Part shown: positions 21,296 through 30,082 of the stretch, piece by piece
How positions within the stretch are numbered: position 1 is the first letter of the stretch
Layout of the letters: the number at the start of each line of letters is the position of its first letter
IMG/VR virus record: IMGVR_UViG_3300031539_010038
Coordinates: 1 to 64,000 of that record
Reading direction: 5' to 3' (one strand)
DNA length: 64,000 nt
Source: a virus
Position numbers and translations under genes: made by a program
Notes under the pieces: generated by a model
Told to the model about the DNA's origin: nothing
Database searches by the model: none
The model's input: only the letters and a program-made list of their open reading frames with translations

Positions 21296-22144
21296 ATGGC
21301 AGATTCTCTGGCTGCAAGACAGCAACAATACGAAGAGGTGTCTAATATAGAGCTTACTCGAAGACTTCCGGTCATCATTAGATGTGATGGGCGAGGGTTC
21401 CACAAATTTACCAGCAAGCTGTCAAGACCTTTTAGTCCCTTATTGTTAGATGTTATGGTTCAGGCCATGACATATGCCGTTCAGGAGATGCCAGGAGCCA
21501 TATTTGCATATCAGCAATCAGATGAAATTACCTTTGTATTAAGGAATGACCAAACGTTTGATACAGAGCCATGGCATCAAAATAAGGTGCAAAAACTTGC
21601 CTCTGCATCTGCTGCATTAGTAACATTTGGCTTTAATAAAGCCTTAATGCAATGTGATCCAAAGCTTAGCACGGTAGGAGACGCTTTATTTGATGCTAAG
21701 GTATTTACTCTTCCATACTATAATGAGGTCCTAAATCATCTTATTTGGAGGCAACAGGATTGCATTCATAATGCAGTTTCAGCGGCTGCCTCGACAGAAC
21801 TGACAAAAAAGATTGGAAAAAAGACGGCAAGGAAACTTGTTCACAACAAAAGTATATCTGAAAAAGTAGATCTGCTTCGAACAAATTGCAAAATTGAATA
21901 TAATAAGCATTACCCTTCTCCATTTAGAAGGGGGGTCTTAGCGTGCAAGGTGCCAATAGCTTATCCTACAAAGGAAGGCGAGGTGACTCGTAATAAATGG
22001 ATAATTAATTCTGAAATACCTATATTTTCAGAAGATCGTGATTATATATATAATATTCTGATAAATGGTAGAGACGTGTTTAGAACAGGGATAACTAATG
22101 CAGAAAAAGCTAATATATCTTCAGTTGACAGATCTTCATCTTAA
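21296..22144 (+). CDS. Thg1-like protein (tRNA 3'-5' polymerase family)
   Basis: Thg1 adds G to the 5' end of tRNA-His; Thg1-like proteins repair truncated tRNA 5' ends by 3'-5' addition. The metal-binding palm is visible: PVIIRCDGRGFHKF (residues 25-38, Asp31), YQQSDEITF (72-80, Asp76/Glu77) and WRQQDCIHNAV (151-161), in the place of the Thg1 HINNLYN motif. The length (282 aa) is normal. Bacterial and phage members are usually the repair type. Together with aberrant tRNA-like RNAs in this window it suggests tRNA repair or maturation during infection. Its end overlaps the next gene by 47 bases. Confidence 0.9.
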   Translation: MADSLAARQQQYEEVSNIELTRRLPVIIRCDGRGFHKFTSKLSRPFSPLLLDVMVQAMTYAVQEMPGAIFAYQQSDEITFVLRNDQTFDTEPWHQNKVQKLASASAALVTFGFNKALMQCDPKLSTVGDALFDAKVFTLPYYNEVLNHLIWRQQDCIHNAVSAAASTELTKKIGKKTARKLVHNKSISEKVDLLRTNCKIEYNKHYPSPFRRGVLACKVPIAYPTKEGEVTRNKWIINSEIPIFSEDRDYIYNILINGRDVFRTGITNAEKANISSVDRSSS

Positions 22145-22913
22145 TTACTTATCAGAAGAGAATCTTTCAGATTTTTATAAGCAATTGAATACCTTTGATG
22201 GTGAAGGCTTGTTCATAACAGGAGATACATCAACGGGATCCCAGTTAATCTATCATATAGAACGTCTAGCACAGGAAGTAAGGAAGAATATCTATTTTGT
22301 ACTAGGTAACCATGATTATTATCATTCATCGTTTAAAGAAACTGAAAAAAATATTGCCCGTCTTACGGAGAAATATTCTAATTTAAGGTATTTAACAAAG
22401 GAAAAAGTAACACCAATTTCTCCAAAAACAGCCTTAATTGGTCATGCCGGATGGTATGATGCTCGCTGGAGAGACCCATGGACTTCGATGGTATTTATAA
22501 TAGATTGGTATTACATAAAAGACTTTCGCATATTATATACTTTTGGAGACTGTCTTGCTTTAGCAAGGGAAAGAGCAGATAAGTCTGCAAAGATCATAGA
22601 AAAAAGATTATTAGAAGCATTATCTAAATTTGATACAGTATATCTTTTGACCCACTTCCCTCCCTGGCCAGATAAAAGTTCAACTCTCTGGAGAAAAATA
22701 ACTAAAGATTTTTGGATGCCATACAATTCTTCCAAGGTTATGGCCGAGATGCTTGAAAAGGTAATGAAAAACTATCCCGAAAAGAAGCTAATTATTCTAG
22801 CAGGGCATACTCATAAGAAAAGAGATGAACAAATAGCCCCGAATGTAATATTGAGGGTAGGCCAGGCATCCTTTGGAAAAGTATATTTAGATGATATCTA
22901 TGAAATAGATTAA
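22098..22913 (+). CDS. Calcineurin-like metallophosphoesterase
   Basis: All five metal-site motifs are present: DLHLN (12-16), GDTSTG, GNHDYY, THFPPW and GHTHK near the end. Such enzymes cleave phosphomono- or diesters in nucleotides, nucleic acids or proteins; the substrate cannot be told. It overlaps the Thg1-like gene, so the two are made together, which makes an RNA or nucleotide substrate plausible. Confidence 0.88.
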   Translation: MQKKLIYLQLTDLHLNYLSEENLSDFYKQLNTFDGEGLFITGDTSTGSQLIYHIERLAQEVRKNIYFVLGNHDYYHSSFKETEKNIARLTEKYSNLRYLTKEKVTPISPKTALIGHAGWYDARWRDPWTSMVFIIDWYYIKDFRILYTFGDCLALARERADKSAKIIEKRLLEALSKFDTVYLLTHFPPWPDKSSTLWRKITKDFWMPYNSSKVMAEMLEKVMKNYPEKKLIILAGHTHKKRDEQIAPNVILRVGQASFGKVYLDDIYEID

Positions 22914-22939
22914 TACTCTCATATAATTATAGGAATATT

Positions 22940-23926
22940 ATGAGCAAATTTACCAATATTTTACGATATGCCTCGACATTTGAGAAATTATCTAAAGATC
23001 CCGATCTAAAGCCATATAGGGAAAAGGCGGATAGCGCCGAGGTGGAGGATCTGGCCGCAAAAGCATTGAATGATCATAAAGAAGAAGATGTTGATTTATC
23101 ATTTCATGATCAGCATTATGGCTGGTTTATGTGGGATTCAAAAGAGAAGAGACATAAGCAGACAGATTTAAATGATTTCGAGGCGAATGATACATTGAAA
23201 GATGTTAGAAAGTCTGTTCATTCATTGAAGAAGGTTAAGCTAGAAGATTATAGTGGGATTAGGAGCGAGGCCGCAGATAAGTGGCTCAAAAAGGCTGTAA
23301 AAAAGCCGGATAGCGTCGCGCGCGTCAGTGAAGACAACCTTTCCCTTATGGTGATCTTGGAGAAGAACGGGCACAAGAGAGCCTGGATGACCGAAGCCTT
23401 GGCAGAGGCCCAGCAACTGGCCAAAAAACCAGGTAACGAGAGCTGGTCACTTGAGGATCTCGTTGATGTTATCCTTGAGGATTGGCTGGGCCGGGAGGCT
23501 AGAGAGGAGGCCCATCATGCTCTGAACCTGTTTCAGGCTTTTCTAAGGAACCGCTCTTTTGAACGTCAGTGGTACGCCCAGGTCAAGCGAGACCAAGAAG
23601 TTGTCAAGGTTCTCCGTGGCCCCCTCCACATCGATGAACTTGACCTCAAAATCTATCAGTTCGTTCGGGGGAGGCCCAAGTGGATGACCTGGGTGTTGGA
23701 AGATGCTCGCTCCAGCTTCTCTGAGAACGGTAAGTCTGAAGAGTGGGATTCTACCAACTTGTCCATGGTCGAGGGCTATGTTGAATTTGCGCTTGCTGAG
23801 TTGTTCGACCGCGACCTGCGCGGACACGCCTTTGACTTGATGTGGAAGTTTGTCAAGAGTCCCTCGTTTGAGCCCTCCTGGTATGCTGCTGTTGAGGCTC
23901 TCAGCGGGGTAAACCCGAGCGAATAG
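22940..23926 (+). CDS. Hypothetical protein with internal duplication
   Basis: This 328-residue protein has a charged N-terminal 125 residues and two similar blocks, about 127-215 and 234-325. Both have a W-M-T helix, an acidic E-x(n)-W helix, an A-F-x-L/F-x-x-F-[LV] helix and a close of S-F-E-x-x-W-Y-A-x-V. Codons in the second half are clearly richer in G and C than in the first. It may be a structural or abundant protein. No family was recognised. Confidence 0.75.
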   Translation: MSKFTNILRYASTFEKLSKDPDLKPYREKADSAEVEDLAAKALNDHKEEDVDLSFHDQHYGWFMWDSKEKRHKQTDLNDFEANDTLKDVRKSVHSLKKVKLEDYSGIRSEAADKWLKKAVKKPDSVARVSEDNLSLMVILEKNGHKRAWMTEALAEAQQLAKKPGNESWSLEDLVDVILEDWLGREAREEAHHALNLFQAFLRNRSFERQWYAQVKRDQEVVKVLRGPLHIDELDLKIYQFVRGRPKWMTWVLEDARSSFSENGKSEEWDSTNLSMVEGYVEFALAELFDRDLRGHAFDLMWKFVKSPSFEPSWYAAVEALSGVNPSE

Positions 23927-23955
23927 TCCTTCTTGTCAAGTTCTTCTGGTCTGAA

Positions 23956-24030
23956 ATGAGAGCATTAGCTCTTGGAATAAGAATGAAGGGAGGAGATGTT
24001 CCTGGTGGTAAAAAGAAAAAAGGACTATAA
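23956..24030 (+). CDS. Possible 24-residue basic peptide
   Basis: A short ORF reads MRALALGIRMKGG then a Gly/Lys end (GGKKKKGL). It fills the gap between two genes and has no clear ribosome binding site. It may be chance. Confidence 0.3.
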   Translation: MRALALGIRMKGGDVPGGKKKKGL

Positions 24031-24036
24031 ACCCCA

Positions 24037-24909
24037 ATGAGGACTCTTATTATTGGAGCATCTGGTCAGGTAGGACGCCTGATATTCCATCAATTATATA
24101 AGACGAACAAAACAGTACATGGCACTTATCTTTCTAAGCAAGAAGGAAGTAAAAAATACTGTCATAAATTGGATGTTTCTAAATATAATGACGTAAAAAG
24201 GCTTTTTGAAGAGGTTGCTCCAGAAATAGTATATCTTGCTGGGGCGGCAACCAATGTGGATTGGTGCGAATCTAATTCAAAAGAATCATATAACATAAAT
24301 GTTATCGGTACAAAGAACGTTGTAGACCTTTTACCAGATAATGCTACTTTAGTATTTTTTTCCACCGATTATATTTTTGATGGGGCTGAGGGGCTATACA
24401 ATGAAAAAGCAGCCCCGAATCCTATTTGTCAATATGGTGAACAAAAATTAATAGCAGAACATTATATCCTTTCGCAAGGTAAGCAGGCCTATATATTAAG
24501 AACTCACGGTGTTTTTGGGCATGATATTCAAGGAAAAAATTTTCCGATGAGGCTTGTGTCTAATTTGCTAGCTAACATTGTAATAAAGTTACCGTCTGAT
24601 GAGTATGGAACTCCTACATATAATGAGGATCTGGTAAATTTTGCTGTCAATGGTATTGACTCATGCTCCCCAGGAGTATATCATGTCGCCGGGCCGGATA
24701 ATTTATGCAGATATAAATTTGGGCTAGAACTTGCCAGATTGCATAAGCAGGATGCTTCTTTAATATTTCCGACATATTCCTCAGCTATTTCAAGGCCTGC
24801 TAGAAGGCCATTAAATGGCGGGCTAACTACAATCCATAAGAATCTTATTAAAACAAGATCTTTTTATGAAATTTATGGTGACAAATCAAATTTGCATTAC
24901 GGGATATGA
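24037..24909 (+). CDS. RmlD-like dTDP-4-dehydrorhamnose reductase family protein
   Basis: This extended short-chain dehydrogenase has the NAD(P)-binding GASGQVGR (residues 7-14), an AGAATNVDWCE segment, STDYIFDG and the catalytic Y-x3-K (YGEQK). RmlD makes dTDP-L-rhamnose for surface sugars; the same fold occurs in other reductases. In a phage it may alter sugar nucleotides or host surface glycans. No other sugar gene is nearby. Confidence 0.85.
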   Translation: MRTLIIGASGQVGRLIFHQLYKTNKTVHGTYLSKQEGSKKYCHKLDVSKYNDVKRLFEEVAPEIVYLAGAATNVDWCESNSKESYNINVIGTKNVVDLLPDNATLVFFSTDYIFDGAEGLYNEKAAPNPICQYGEQKLIAEHYILSQGKQAYILRTHGVFGHDIQGKNFPMRLVSNLLANIVIKLPSDEYGTPTYNEDLVNFAVNGIDSCSPGVYHVAGPDNLCRYKFGLELARLHKQDASLIFPTYSSAISRPARRPLNGGLTTIHKNLIKTRSFYEIYGDKSNLHYGI

Positions 24910-24930
24910 GCTAGGCAAGGTCGGAAAGAC

Positions 24931-24959
24931 TTGACCTGGGCGAGCGAATCGCCTATACT
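24931..24959 (+). promoter_or_regulatory. Sigma70-type promoter
   Basis: TTGACC (24931-24936), 17 bases, TATACT (24954-24959). Transcription from about 24966 would give a 38-base leader before the gene at 25005, which has AGGAG. An ATG at 24964 opens an 8-codon mini-ORF ending just at that site, a possible leader peptide. The unit ends at the terminator at 26064. Confidence 0.85.
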
Positions 24960-25004
24960 ACTCATGAAGTTAAATCGCACTTTGTCATAGGAGATGATGT
25001 TATC

Positions 25005-25517
25005 ATGGATTCTGAAAATAAGCCTTTTTTCCCAAATCAAAAGATTCCTTTGAATTCCCGTAAAGATAAAGATGGAAAAACTTTCTTTATTGGAAGAATG
25101 AAAAATTCAACTGTCTTGGATTTTTCTGCTGGTATGGCTGTGTTGGTATTTACTTCCGAGGAGGAAGAAGAGGAATTGCAGCTTGCTCCGCTGGACTCTA
25201 GGCGTCCTACATATGGTAGGTATAGAACCTCATCGGATAGAATCCATTTGAGCCTAGATTCTCGTGAGGATAAAGAAAAGAAAGTGTATTACATTGGCAA
25301 GCTTAAGCTCGACAAGGTAATGTATGCTCACGATGGGATAACCTTTATGGTTTATCTATCTAAAAAGGGTGTGGAAGAAGTTCAACTCGTAGGCAAATAT
25401 GGTCCCGCTCCTGATTGGAAATACCATCAGAGCAGTGCCGAAACAGACGTTCAAGAAATTGAGCAAACACCAGACGAGGTGGAATTAGATTTGCCTCATG
25501 CATCGATGGAGTATTAA
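25005..25517 (+). CDS. Hypothetical protein with two repeats, 170 aa
   Basis: Two blocks of about 50 residues repeat: residues 13-62 and 82-130, each with L-[NS]-[SL]-x-[KR]-x-D-K-x-[GK]-K, then [FY]-[FY]-I-G-[RK], then a beta stretch ending E-x-[EV]-[LQ]. It is likely two small beta domains. The last 40 residues are acidic. It is the first gene of a two-gene unit between promoter and terminator, so probably strongly expressed. The function is unknown. Confidence 0.7.
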   Translation: MDSENKPFFPNQKIPLNSRKDKDGKTFFIGRMKNSTVLDFSAGMAVLVFTSEEEEEELQLAPLDSRRPTYGRYRTSSDRIHLSLDSREDKEKKVYYIGKLKLDKVMYAHDGITFMVYLSKKGVEEVQLVGKYGPAPDWKYHQSSAETDVQEIEQTPDEVELDLPHASMEY

Positions 25518-25518
25518 A

Positions 25519-26043
25519 ATGGATGAGAAAAAACTGAATCGTGTAGAAGCAAAGAGGAATCAAAAAGAAGAGCTTAAAAAGTTGTGGAAACTTCATTTAA
25601 GCAATCCAGGAGGAACTAGGAATGTAATTTTTGGTTACTTCAAAATGGAGACCACAACAGGAGTAGGTCACGCTTGCGTTGCTCTTCTTCGCCCTGAGAA
25701 AGGTTCCCATAGCGCTGAATACAAGGCTGCTGTAGCGTTTGGGTCTCCTTTGGATGTTATGAATCGAAATAAGGCAAGAAAAATTGCTTTCGGTAGGCTG
25801 TTTTCTGATCGAGAAAACCGAAACTTTACCTTCACTTGCAAGGCTGAAACAATCGTTGGAGTTATGCAGGATGCTCTTAGGCATGCCTCAAGTACTGACT
25901 TGATTATCACCAAGGGTGACCGTCAAAGAAAGATGCTTTATTCTCCTAAGTGGTTGCAGGTTGCTTTAGGAGAGAGCAAAATCTTCGAGCCTACCAGAAT
26001 AAGCAAGGAAAAGAAAGAAATCGAAGAAAAGAAGACTGCGTAA
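25519..26043 (+). CDS. Hypothetical basic protein, 174 aa
   Basis: The start at 25519 follows the previous stop by one base. The protein is basic, with Lys-rich helices at both ends and a mixed core. It is the second gene of the promoter-terminator unit. No family was recognised. Confidence 0.7.
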   Translation: MDEKKLNRVEAKRNQKEELKKLWKLHLSNPGGTRNVIFGYFKMETTTGVGHACVALLRPEKGSHSAEYKAAVAFGSPLDVMNRNKARKIAFGRLFSDRENRNFTFTCKAETIVGVMQDALRHASSTDLIITKGDRQRKMLYSPKWLQVALGESKIFEPTRISKEKKEIEEKKTA

Positions 26044-26063
26044 TCTTGGTGTGCAAACCTGGG

Positions 26064-26107
26064 ATGTCCCTAATAGCTGACAGCTATTAGGGACATTTTG
26101 TTATTTT
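26064..26107 (+). terminator. Strong intrinsic terminator
   Basis: ATGTCCCTAATAGCT (26064-26078) pairs perfectly with 26082-26096 across a 3-base loop, followed by TTTGTTATTTT. It ends the 25005-26043 unit. The near-perfect symmetry may also work from the other side. Confidence 0.92.
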
Positions 26108-26109
26108 AA

Positions 26110-26343
26110 ATGTATATTCATCATAAATATATAAAAACCGTTTTCCCGATGGTAAAAAAAGAGGGGGTAATAATTAAAAATTTTACCAAAATCTCTTGGG
26201 TGAAGAACTGCGACCAATGGATGCTCTATAAAACTCCTTACCGTCCCCCATACCGAAGCTCGGTCGATAGATCTTGGCATTATCTTCGTTGGGGATTTTC
26301 CAGCAAATCTGACAGACCTATAAAAGAATCCGTCGTTATATAG
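26110..26343 (+). CDS. Tiny protein of the M-x-I-x-x-K-Y type
   Basis: This 77-residue protein is of unknown function. The start MYIHHKYIKTVFPMV resembles 3381 and 58875 (M-x-I-H-x-K-Y). It is rich in Trp, Tyr, Pro and Arg (YRPPYRSSVDRSWHY). It starts right after a terminator, so it needs a promoter that I could not place. Confidence 0.55.
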   Translation: MYIHHKYIKTVFPMVKKEGVIIKNFTKISWVKNCDQWMLYKTPYRPPYRSSVDRSWHYLRWGFSSKSDRPIKESVVI

Positions 26344-26351
26344 ATATTTAT

Positions 26352-26651
26352 ATGATTCATTTTGAGCAGCTATGGGAACTTGCGGAAAGATTAACTCTTA
26401 AGTATAAAATCTCTCCGGAAGAACAAGATATTCGTCAGCAAAGATTAGCGTCAAAACTGGTGATGTCCTCAGAGGAAGACTGGACGGATGCTAATTTGAT
26501 GGGAGACTTTCTGCTAAACTTAAGCAGAATATCTCAACAAAAGAACATAAATGCCTATCAGGCGCTGAAGCAATCCATGGAAGACTTCGAGAGCGAAAAT
26601 ATAGAAAAAGATGCTGATAAAGGCTCAGGAATCTTCCCAGCAGATACTTGA
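26352..26651 (+). CDS. Hypothetical acidic helical protein, 99 aa
   Basis: This protein is of unknown function, helical, with Glu/Gln-rich segments. Its end overlaps the end of the minus-strand Nudix gene by 27 bases. Confidence 0.6.
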   Translation: MIHFEQLWELAERLTLKYKISPEEQDIRQQRLASKLVMSSEEDWTDANLMGDFLLNLSRISQQKNINAYQALKQSMEDFESENIEKDADKGSGIFPADT

Positions 26652-27074
26652 ATGAAGATTTGATGGAATGTTTTCGATTGGAAACCATTCAAATTCCGTA
26701 TTTTCATACGTATCTAGGTCTATTTTCTCTGTGAAGTCTTTTTTGTCTTTTAGACTCATTGGGCTTAAAAATATGTGATATGTGAACCTACTTCCCTGTG
26801 TCACTGGCCCAGGAGATATCTCTAGCGGAGGTAACACTCCCAGCTCCTCCTCAGCCTCTCGTAAGGCCCCATCACGAGGCTTTTCGTCCTCCTTCAGCGC
26901 CCCACCAGGGAGGTTCCATGAGCCCCCCTCACGGCCATTCTCGGAGCGTTTAAGGAGCAGGACAGTACCATCCTCTGGGCAATGAAAAAGAACACCAGCG
27001 CCCATATCAGTTCTATCCTTAGTGCTGGCCTTTAAATATAAGGTTGCAAGATTAAGATAATAATCATTCATCAT
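26625..27074 (-). CDS. Nudix hydrolase
   Basis: One of three minus-strand genes that look real. A perfect Nudix box (G-x5-E-x7-RE-x2-EE-x-G) reads GALKEDEKPRDGALREAEEE and binds the metal for cleaving nucleoside diphosphates linked to X. Possible substrates are oxidised dNTPs, ADP-ribose, NAD or RNA caps. The start at 27074 (MMNDYY) is chosen; longer forms would run into the plus-strand promoter at 27100-27128. Codons are GC-rich in the middle. It meets the plus-strand gene before it tail to tail. Confidence 0.9.
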   Translation of the reverse strand: MMNDYYLNLATLYLKASTKDRTDMGAGVLFHCPEDGTVLLLKRSENGREGGSWNLPGGALKEDEKPRDGALREAEEELGVLPPLEISPGPVTQGSRFTYHIFLSPMSLKDKKDFTEKIDLDTYENTEFEWFPIENIPSNLHSSICWEDS

Positions 27075-27099
27075 ACTTGAATAATATGTAAGAATATGC

Positions 27100-27128
27100 T
27101 TGACTTTTGAGGGCTTTCTTCGTATCAT
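27100..27128 (+). promoter_or_regulatory. Sigma70-type promoter with leaderless start
   Basis: TTGACT (27100-27105), 17 bases, TATCAT (27123-27128). The ATG of the metallopeptidase gene lies at 27135, 7 bases after the -10, which is the expected first base of the RNA. No ribosome binding site exists. The same layout occurs at 17849-17883. Confidence 0.82.
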
Positions 27129-27134
27129 AATTAC

Positions 27135-27785
27135 ATGAGCAATATTGTGGGGTTGCTGGCCTTTCTTGCATCAATGTCTCTGGCTCTCATGGGTCATGCC
27201 GAGGAAAGAGAGGGTATAATGCCCAAACCTTCTGAGGTATTGCCGGAGCCAATAAAATTAACCAAGTCTTGCAGTAAAATATCTATAATTGAATGGAGGG
27301 GAACCGATCCAAATAAGGAGTCTAGTGATATCCTGGATAAGATTTGCAATGAAGCCTTCAACAAGTTTAGAAGATTTGTTTCTTATAAGGGATATAACTA
27401 TAGCGAGGCTGATTTTTCACTTACGGTGTCTTTAATTCCGGCCCACCCAAATAATGGTGGCTCGGAATATCGCAATTTAAATGATATAAATAAAAGGTTT
27501 GCTAATCGAACAAAGTATTTTACTCCGGAAGGACAAATAATTCCTATCTGGGGTTATTATCATTTTAATAACAATCATATCTTCATAAGAAATGATGTTT
27601 TAAATGAAGATAACAAAGTTAATGATAGATTTGTAACTATATGGGCTCATGAGCTATTCCATGCGATGTCTTATCGTCACGGTATAAGGAGCCAGCATAA
27701 TAGATTTTTTCCAAAACTTTCGCTTGGCATGGCAGAAGAAAAAAGAGCTGAGCAGTTCACTCAATTTCTTGGGCTGGGTATCTAA
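27135..27785 (+). CDS. Secreted zinc metallopeptidase-like protein
   Basis: Residues 1-22 form a signal peptide (hydrophobic LLAFLASMSLALMG, then A-x-A-type cleavage after GHA). HELFH (about residue 176-180) is an H-E-x-x-H zinc site, with a downstream EEKRAEQF helix that may give the third ligand. The mature protein would sit in the periplasm or outside. It is likely leaderless from the promoter at 27100. Its target is unknown; roles in cell-wall attack or in blocking other phages are possible. Confidence 0.75.
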   Translation: MSNIVGLLAFLASMSLALMGHAEEREGIMPKPSEVLPEPIKLTKSCSKISIIEWRGTDPNKESSDILDKICNEAFNKFRRFVSYKGYNYSEADFSLTVSLIPAHPNNGGSEYRNLNDINKRFANRTKYFTPEGQIIPIWGYYHFNNNHIFIRNDVLNEDNKVNDRFVTIWAHELFHAMSYRHGIRSQHNRFFPKLSLGMAEEKRAEQFTQFLGLGI

Positions 27786-28499
27786 ATGTTTAGAAAAATA
27801 TCAATCATGGATTCAACAAAAATAGCAGTTGTTGGAGATATTCATGAACATGAGGAACAATTTGATAAACTAGTGGATCTTTGGAAACCAGGATCTCAAA
27901 GATTAATAGTATTTGTTGGTGATATATATGACAAAGGATATGGGTTTGGTGTAGCTGAATCAATTACTTTTAAGATTAAGAAATTAATTGATAATGGTTT
28001 TGCCTATACCGTTAAAGGTAATCATGAATTAAAGCATATTTATACTTCTCGTCGAGATGGGCTGGCATTATCATCAGGATTAAAGTACTTCGCAAGTCAG
28101 CCGCTTGCCTTAAGCTTTCAATTTAATAACAAAACAACGTTATTGGTAGTACACGCCGGCGTGGCTCCATATCATAAGCTAAATGATTTGGGATATACAG
28201 TAGAAACATCCTATATTAGATATTTAAATAAAAATAACAGGATGATAAACTTAAAAAAGCAAGATGGGGAATATGTCCTTCCTGCGGGGTGTAAGCTTTG
28301 GCATAAGGTATATGATGGAAGGTTCGGCTATATAGCCAGTGGCCATCTAGCGCAATCAGATGGCATGCCAAAGTTTTATAATTACTCTTGTAATTTGGAT
28401 TCTGGTGTTTTTCGTACTGGAAAGCTTGTGGCACAGGTCTTCGGCTCCAAAGGTAGAGAAAATCTCTTAGAGGTTTCGGGACCAAGCTATGTAAAATGA
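27786..28499 (+). CDS. PPP-type phosphatase / ApaH-like phosphoesterase
   Basis: Motifs: GDIHEH, GDIYDKG, KGNHE, a later HAG and a C-terminal GH. These are the metal ligands of the PPP family (protein Ser/Thr phosphatases and Ap4A hydrolases). An internal ATG at 27807 just before the first motif is an alternative start. A second PPP gene is at 41070. Phage lambda has a similar phosphatase of unclear role. It overlaps the next gene by ATGA. Confidence 0.87.
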   Translation: MFRKISIMDSTKIAVVGDIHEHEEQFDKLVDLWKPGSQRLIVFVGDIYDKGYGFGVAESITFKIKKLIDNGFAYTVKGNHELKHIYTSRRDGLALSSGLKYFASQPLALSFQFNNKTTLLVVHAGVAPYHKLNDLGYTVETSYIRYLNKNNRMINLKKQDGEYVLPAGCKLWHKVYDGRFGYIASGHLAQSDGMPKFYNYSCNLDSGVFRTGKLVAQVFGSKGRENLLEVSGPSYVK

Positions 28500-28792
28500 A
28501 TGAGATTTTTTATCCAGACATCTTTCAATATTTAGAAGAAACAGGGCACCAGACCCCAATATCGCTGATTAGATTGGAAGACCTTTTGGCAAAGGTACGC
28601 GCAGATACAGGAGCACATCCAGATGCTATTAAGGCAATATTAACGCTTTTCTTGCAAGAAATAAGAACCTCAATAATAAAAAATCAAAAAATAAATATTC
28701 CCAACTTGGGGACATTTTCATCTTCGCATGGTACTCACTTTAGGCCAAGCGATATGTTAGCTCATAGGATAAATGATGGTAGAAAATATTGA
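28496..28792 (+). CDS. HU/IHF-like DNA-binding protein, divergent
   Basis: This 98-residue protein keeps the family core: helices (LEDLLAKVRADTGAHPDAI, LFLQEIRTSIIK), then INIPNLGTFSSS and a short arm ending F-R-P-S. HU-like proteins bend and coat DNA. The first 25 residues are extra. A second, more typical HU-like gene is at 30250. Confidence 0.7.
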   Translation: MNEIFYPDIFQYLEETGHQTPISLIRLEDLLAKVRADTGAHPDAIKAILTLFLQEIRTSIIKNQKINIPNLGTFSSSHGTHFRPSDMLAHRINDGRKY

Positions 28793-29075
28793 TTTTAAAG
28801 AAATAGCCCCTTCTCTTAAGTCTGATGTACTTGCAGCTCAAGTGGTTATCTATAGAGCTTTGCAATTAAATAAAGATCGTGCAATAGCTTCTATGGAAGA
28901 ATTAGCAAGGCGAAAGAAAAATGGAGAAACATTTGATTATGAATCTTATATTAAGACGGAATTGGCCAAATTTCCAAATATAAAGAATACAACAGAAGAT
29001 ATTCTCAAATCATCTAGAATGATTGAATCAAGCCTAATCGGCTTAGCCAAATTAGGAAAAGGCAATGTTGGATAG
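28773..29075 (+). CDS. Hypothetical helical protein, 100 aa
   Basis: This protein is of unknown function, all helical by eye, charged, with no recognised domain. Two adjacent ATGs (28773, 28776) are possible. It overlaps both neighbours by 11-20 bases, so it belongs to the coupled 28.5-31 kb block. Confidence 0.6.
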   Translation: MMVENIDFKEIAPSLKSDVLAAQVVIYRALQLNKDRAIASMEELARRKKNGETFDYESYIKTELAKFPNIKNTTEDILKSSRMIESSLIGLAKLGKGNVG

Positions 29076-29580
29076 ATTAAATAGAGAGATAATCTTACAT
29101 ATCTTTCAACATCTTGGTATAGCCAAAACCAAACAATTTGGCTCAGTTGGTTTAACAATTCCAGCATTAAAGATAAATAATCTAAGCGTCGAGTTGGAAT
29201 CTAATAATGTTAGAACCAGACACCCGGTTTATGCCGGTCAGGTGAACCCCCCGGAGGGGGGATGTTTTAAGGCCTTGGTCGTAGACCTGACATTAGAAAA
29301 TGAGCCTTGGGAATTTTTGGTGGTCTTTAGAAACCAAGAAATGCCTACTTTTGGTATTCAGCTCATTATGAATGATGATGATAATGGAAGATTTGAAATT
29401 CTCCATCCAGATCCTAAAATATGGATCAAAGTAAATAACTATCAAAAATGCATGAGCCTTGCGGGATTTGAGATGATAACATCTTCTGGTTCATTTTGGA
29501 ATCCGTTAGATGAGACAGAAGCATTATACAATGCTGCTCTATCATTTCTGCAAGAGGGAGAAAAAGAAGATGGCGGATGA
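29065..29580 (+). CDS. Hypothetical protein, 171 aa
   Basis: This soluble alpha/beta protein of unknown function has a middle part that looks beta-rich (PWEFLVVFRNQEMPTFGI). It overlaps the genes on both sides. No family was recognised. Confidence 0.65.
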   Translation: MLDRLNREIILHIFQHLGIAKTKQFGSVGLTIPALKINNLSVELESNNVRTRHPVYAGQVNPPEGGCFKALVVDLTLENEPWEFLVVFRNQEMPTFGIQLIMNDDDNGRFEILHPDPKIWIKVNNYQKCMSLAGFEMITSSGSFWNPLDETEALYNAALSFLQEGEKEDGG

Positions 29581-30082
29581 TTACAGTGAGTACATATCGG
29601 GTGAGTACATATCGACATTTGTGTCTAAATGTATAATAGATGGACAGCTTAAAGCTGCTAAGATAGCAGAATTAGCTCAGGATGAAATCTCATCCTTAGA
29701 AGATGAGATTAAAGTAATAGAATCTCTACGAGAGAAACAGAAAGATCTTAAACAGCTAATTGCTAAATTTAAACCTCAACAGCAAAAACAAGATAAGATT
29801 ATAGATACTTCAATTTCAGAAGAACATCTTTCTTCTTTTCAAAAGAAAACACATACTAATATTTGTGAATTTATAGAGAAGCGTATACCAGATTCGGTGA
29901 CACCAAGAGAGATTTTAAATATATTCATAAATGAGGAGCAATCGGCGTGCTACACTGGTATCAAGTGGTTATTAGAGCATGAGATTATATGTAGGCATGG
30001 AGAAGGTGTATATAGAACTCTAGCCCCAGGTAGTAAATGGGATGAAAGACCTATTAGTACCAATAAAGATGGAAAAAGCTGA
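29570..30082 (+). CDS. Coiled-coil protein, possible winged-helix end
   Basis: The start at 29570 follows a GAGGGAG site. Residues 30-75 form a coiled coil (Glu/Lys/Leu-rich). The C-terminal half (VTPREILNIF...GIKWLLEHEIICRHGEGVYR) reads like a small winged helix, where the last part would be the wing. It may bind DNA; this is inference. It sits next to HU-like and AT-hook genes. Confidence 0.6.
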   Translation: MADDYSEYISGEYISTFVSKCIIDGQLKAAKIAELAQDEISSLEDEIKVIESLREKQKDLKQLIAKFKPQQQKQDKIIDTSISEEHLSSFQKKTHTNICEFIEKRIPDSVTPREILNIFINEEQSACYTGIKWLLEHEIICRHGEGVYRTLAPGSKWDERPISTNKDGKS

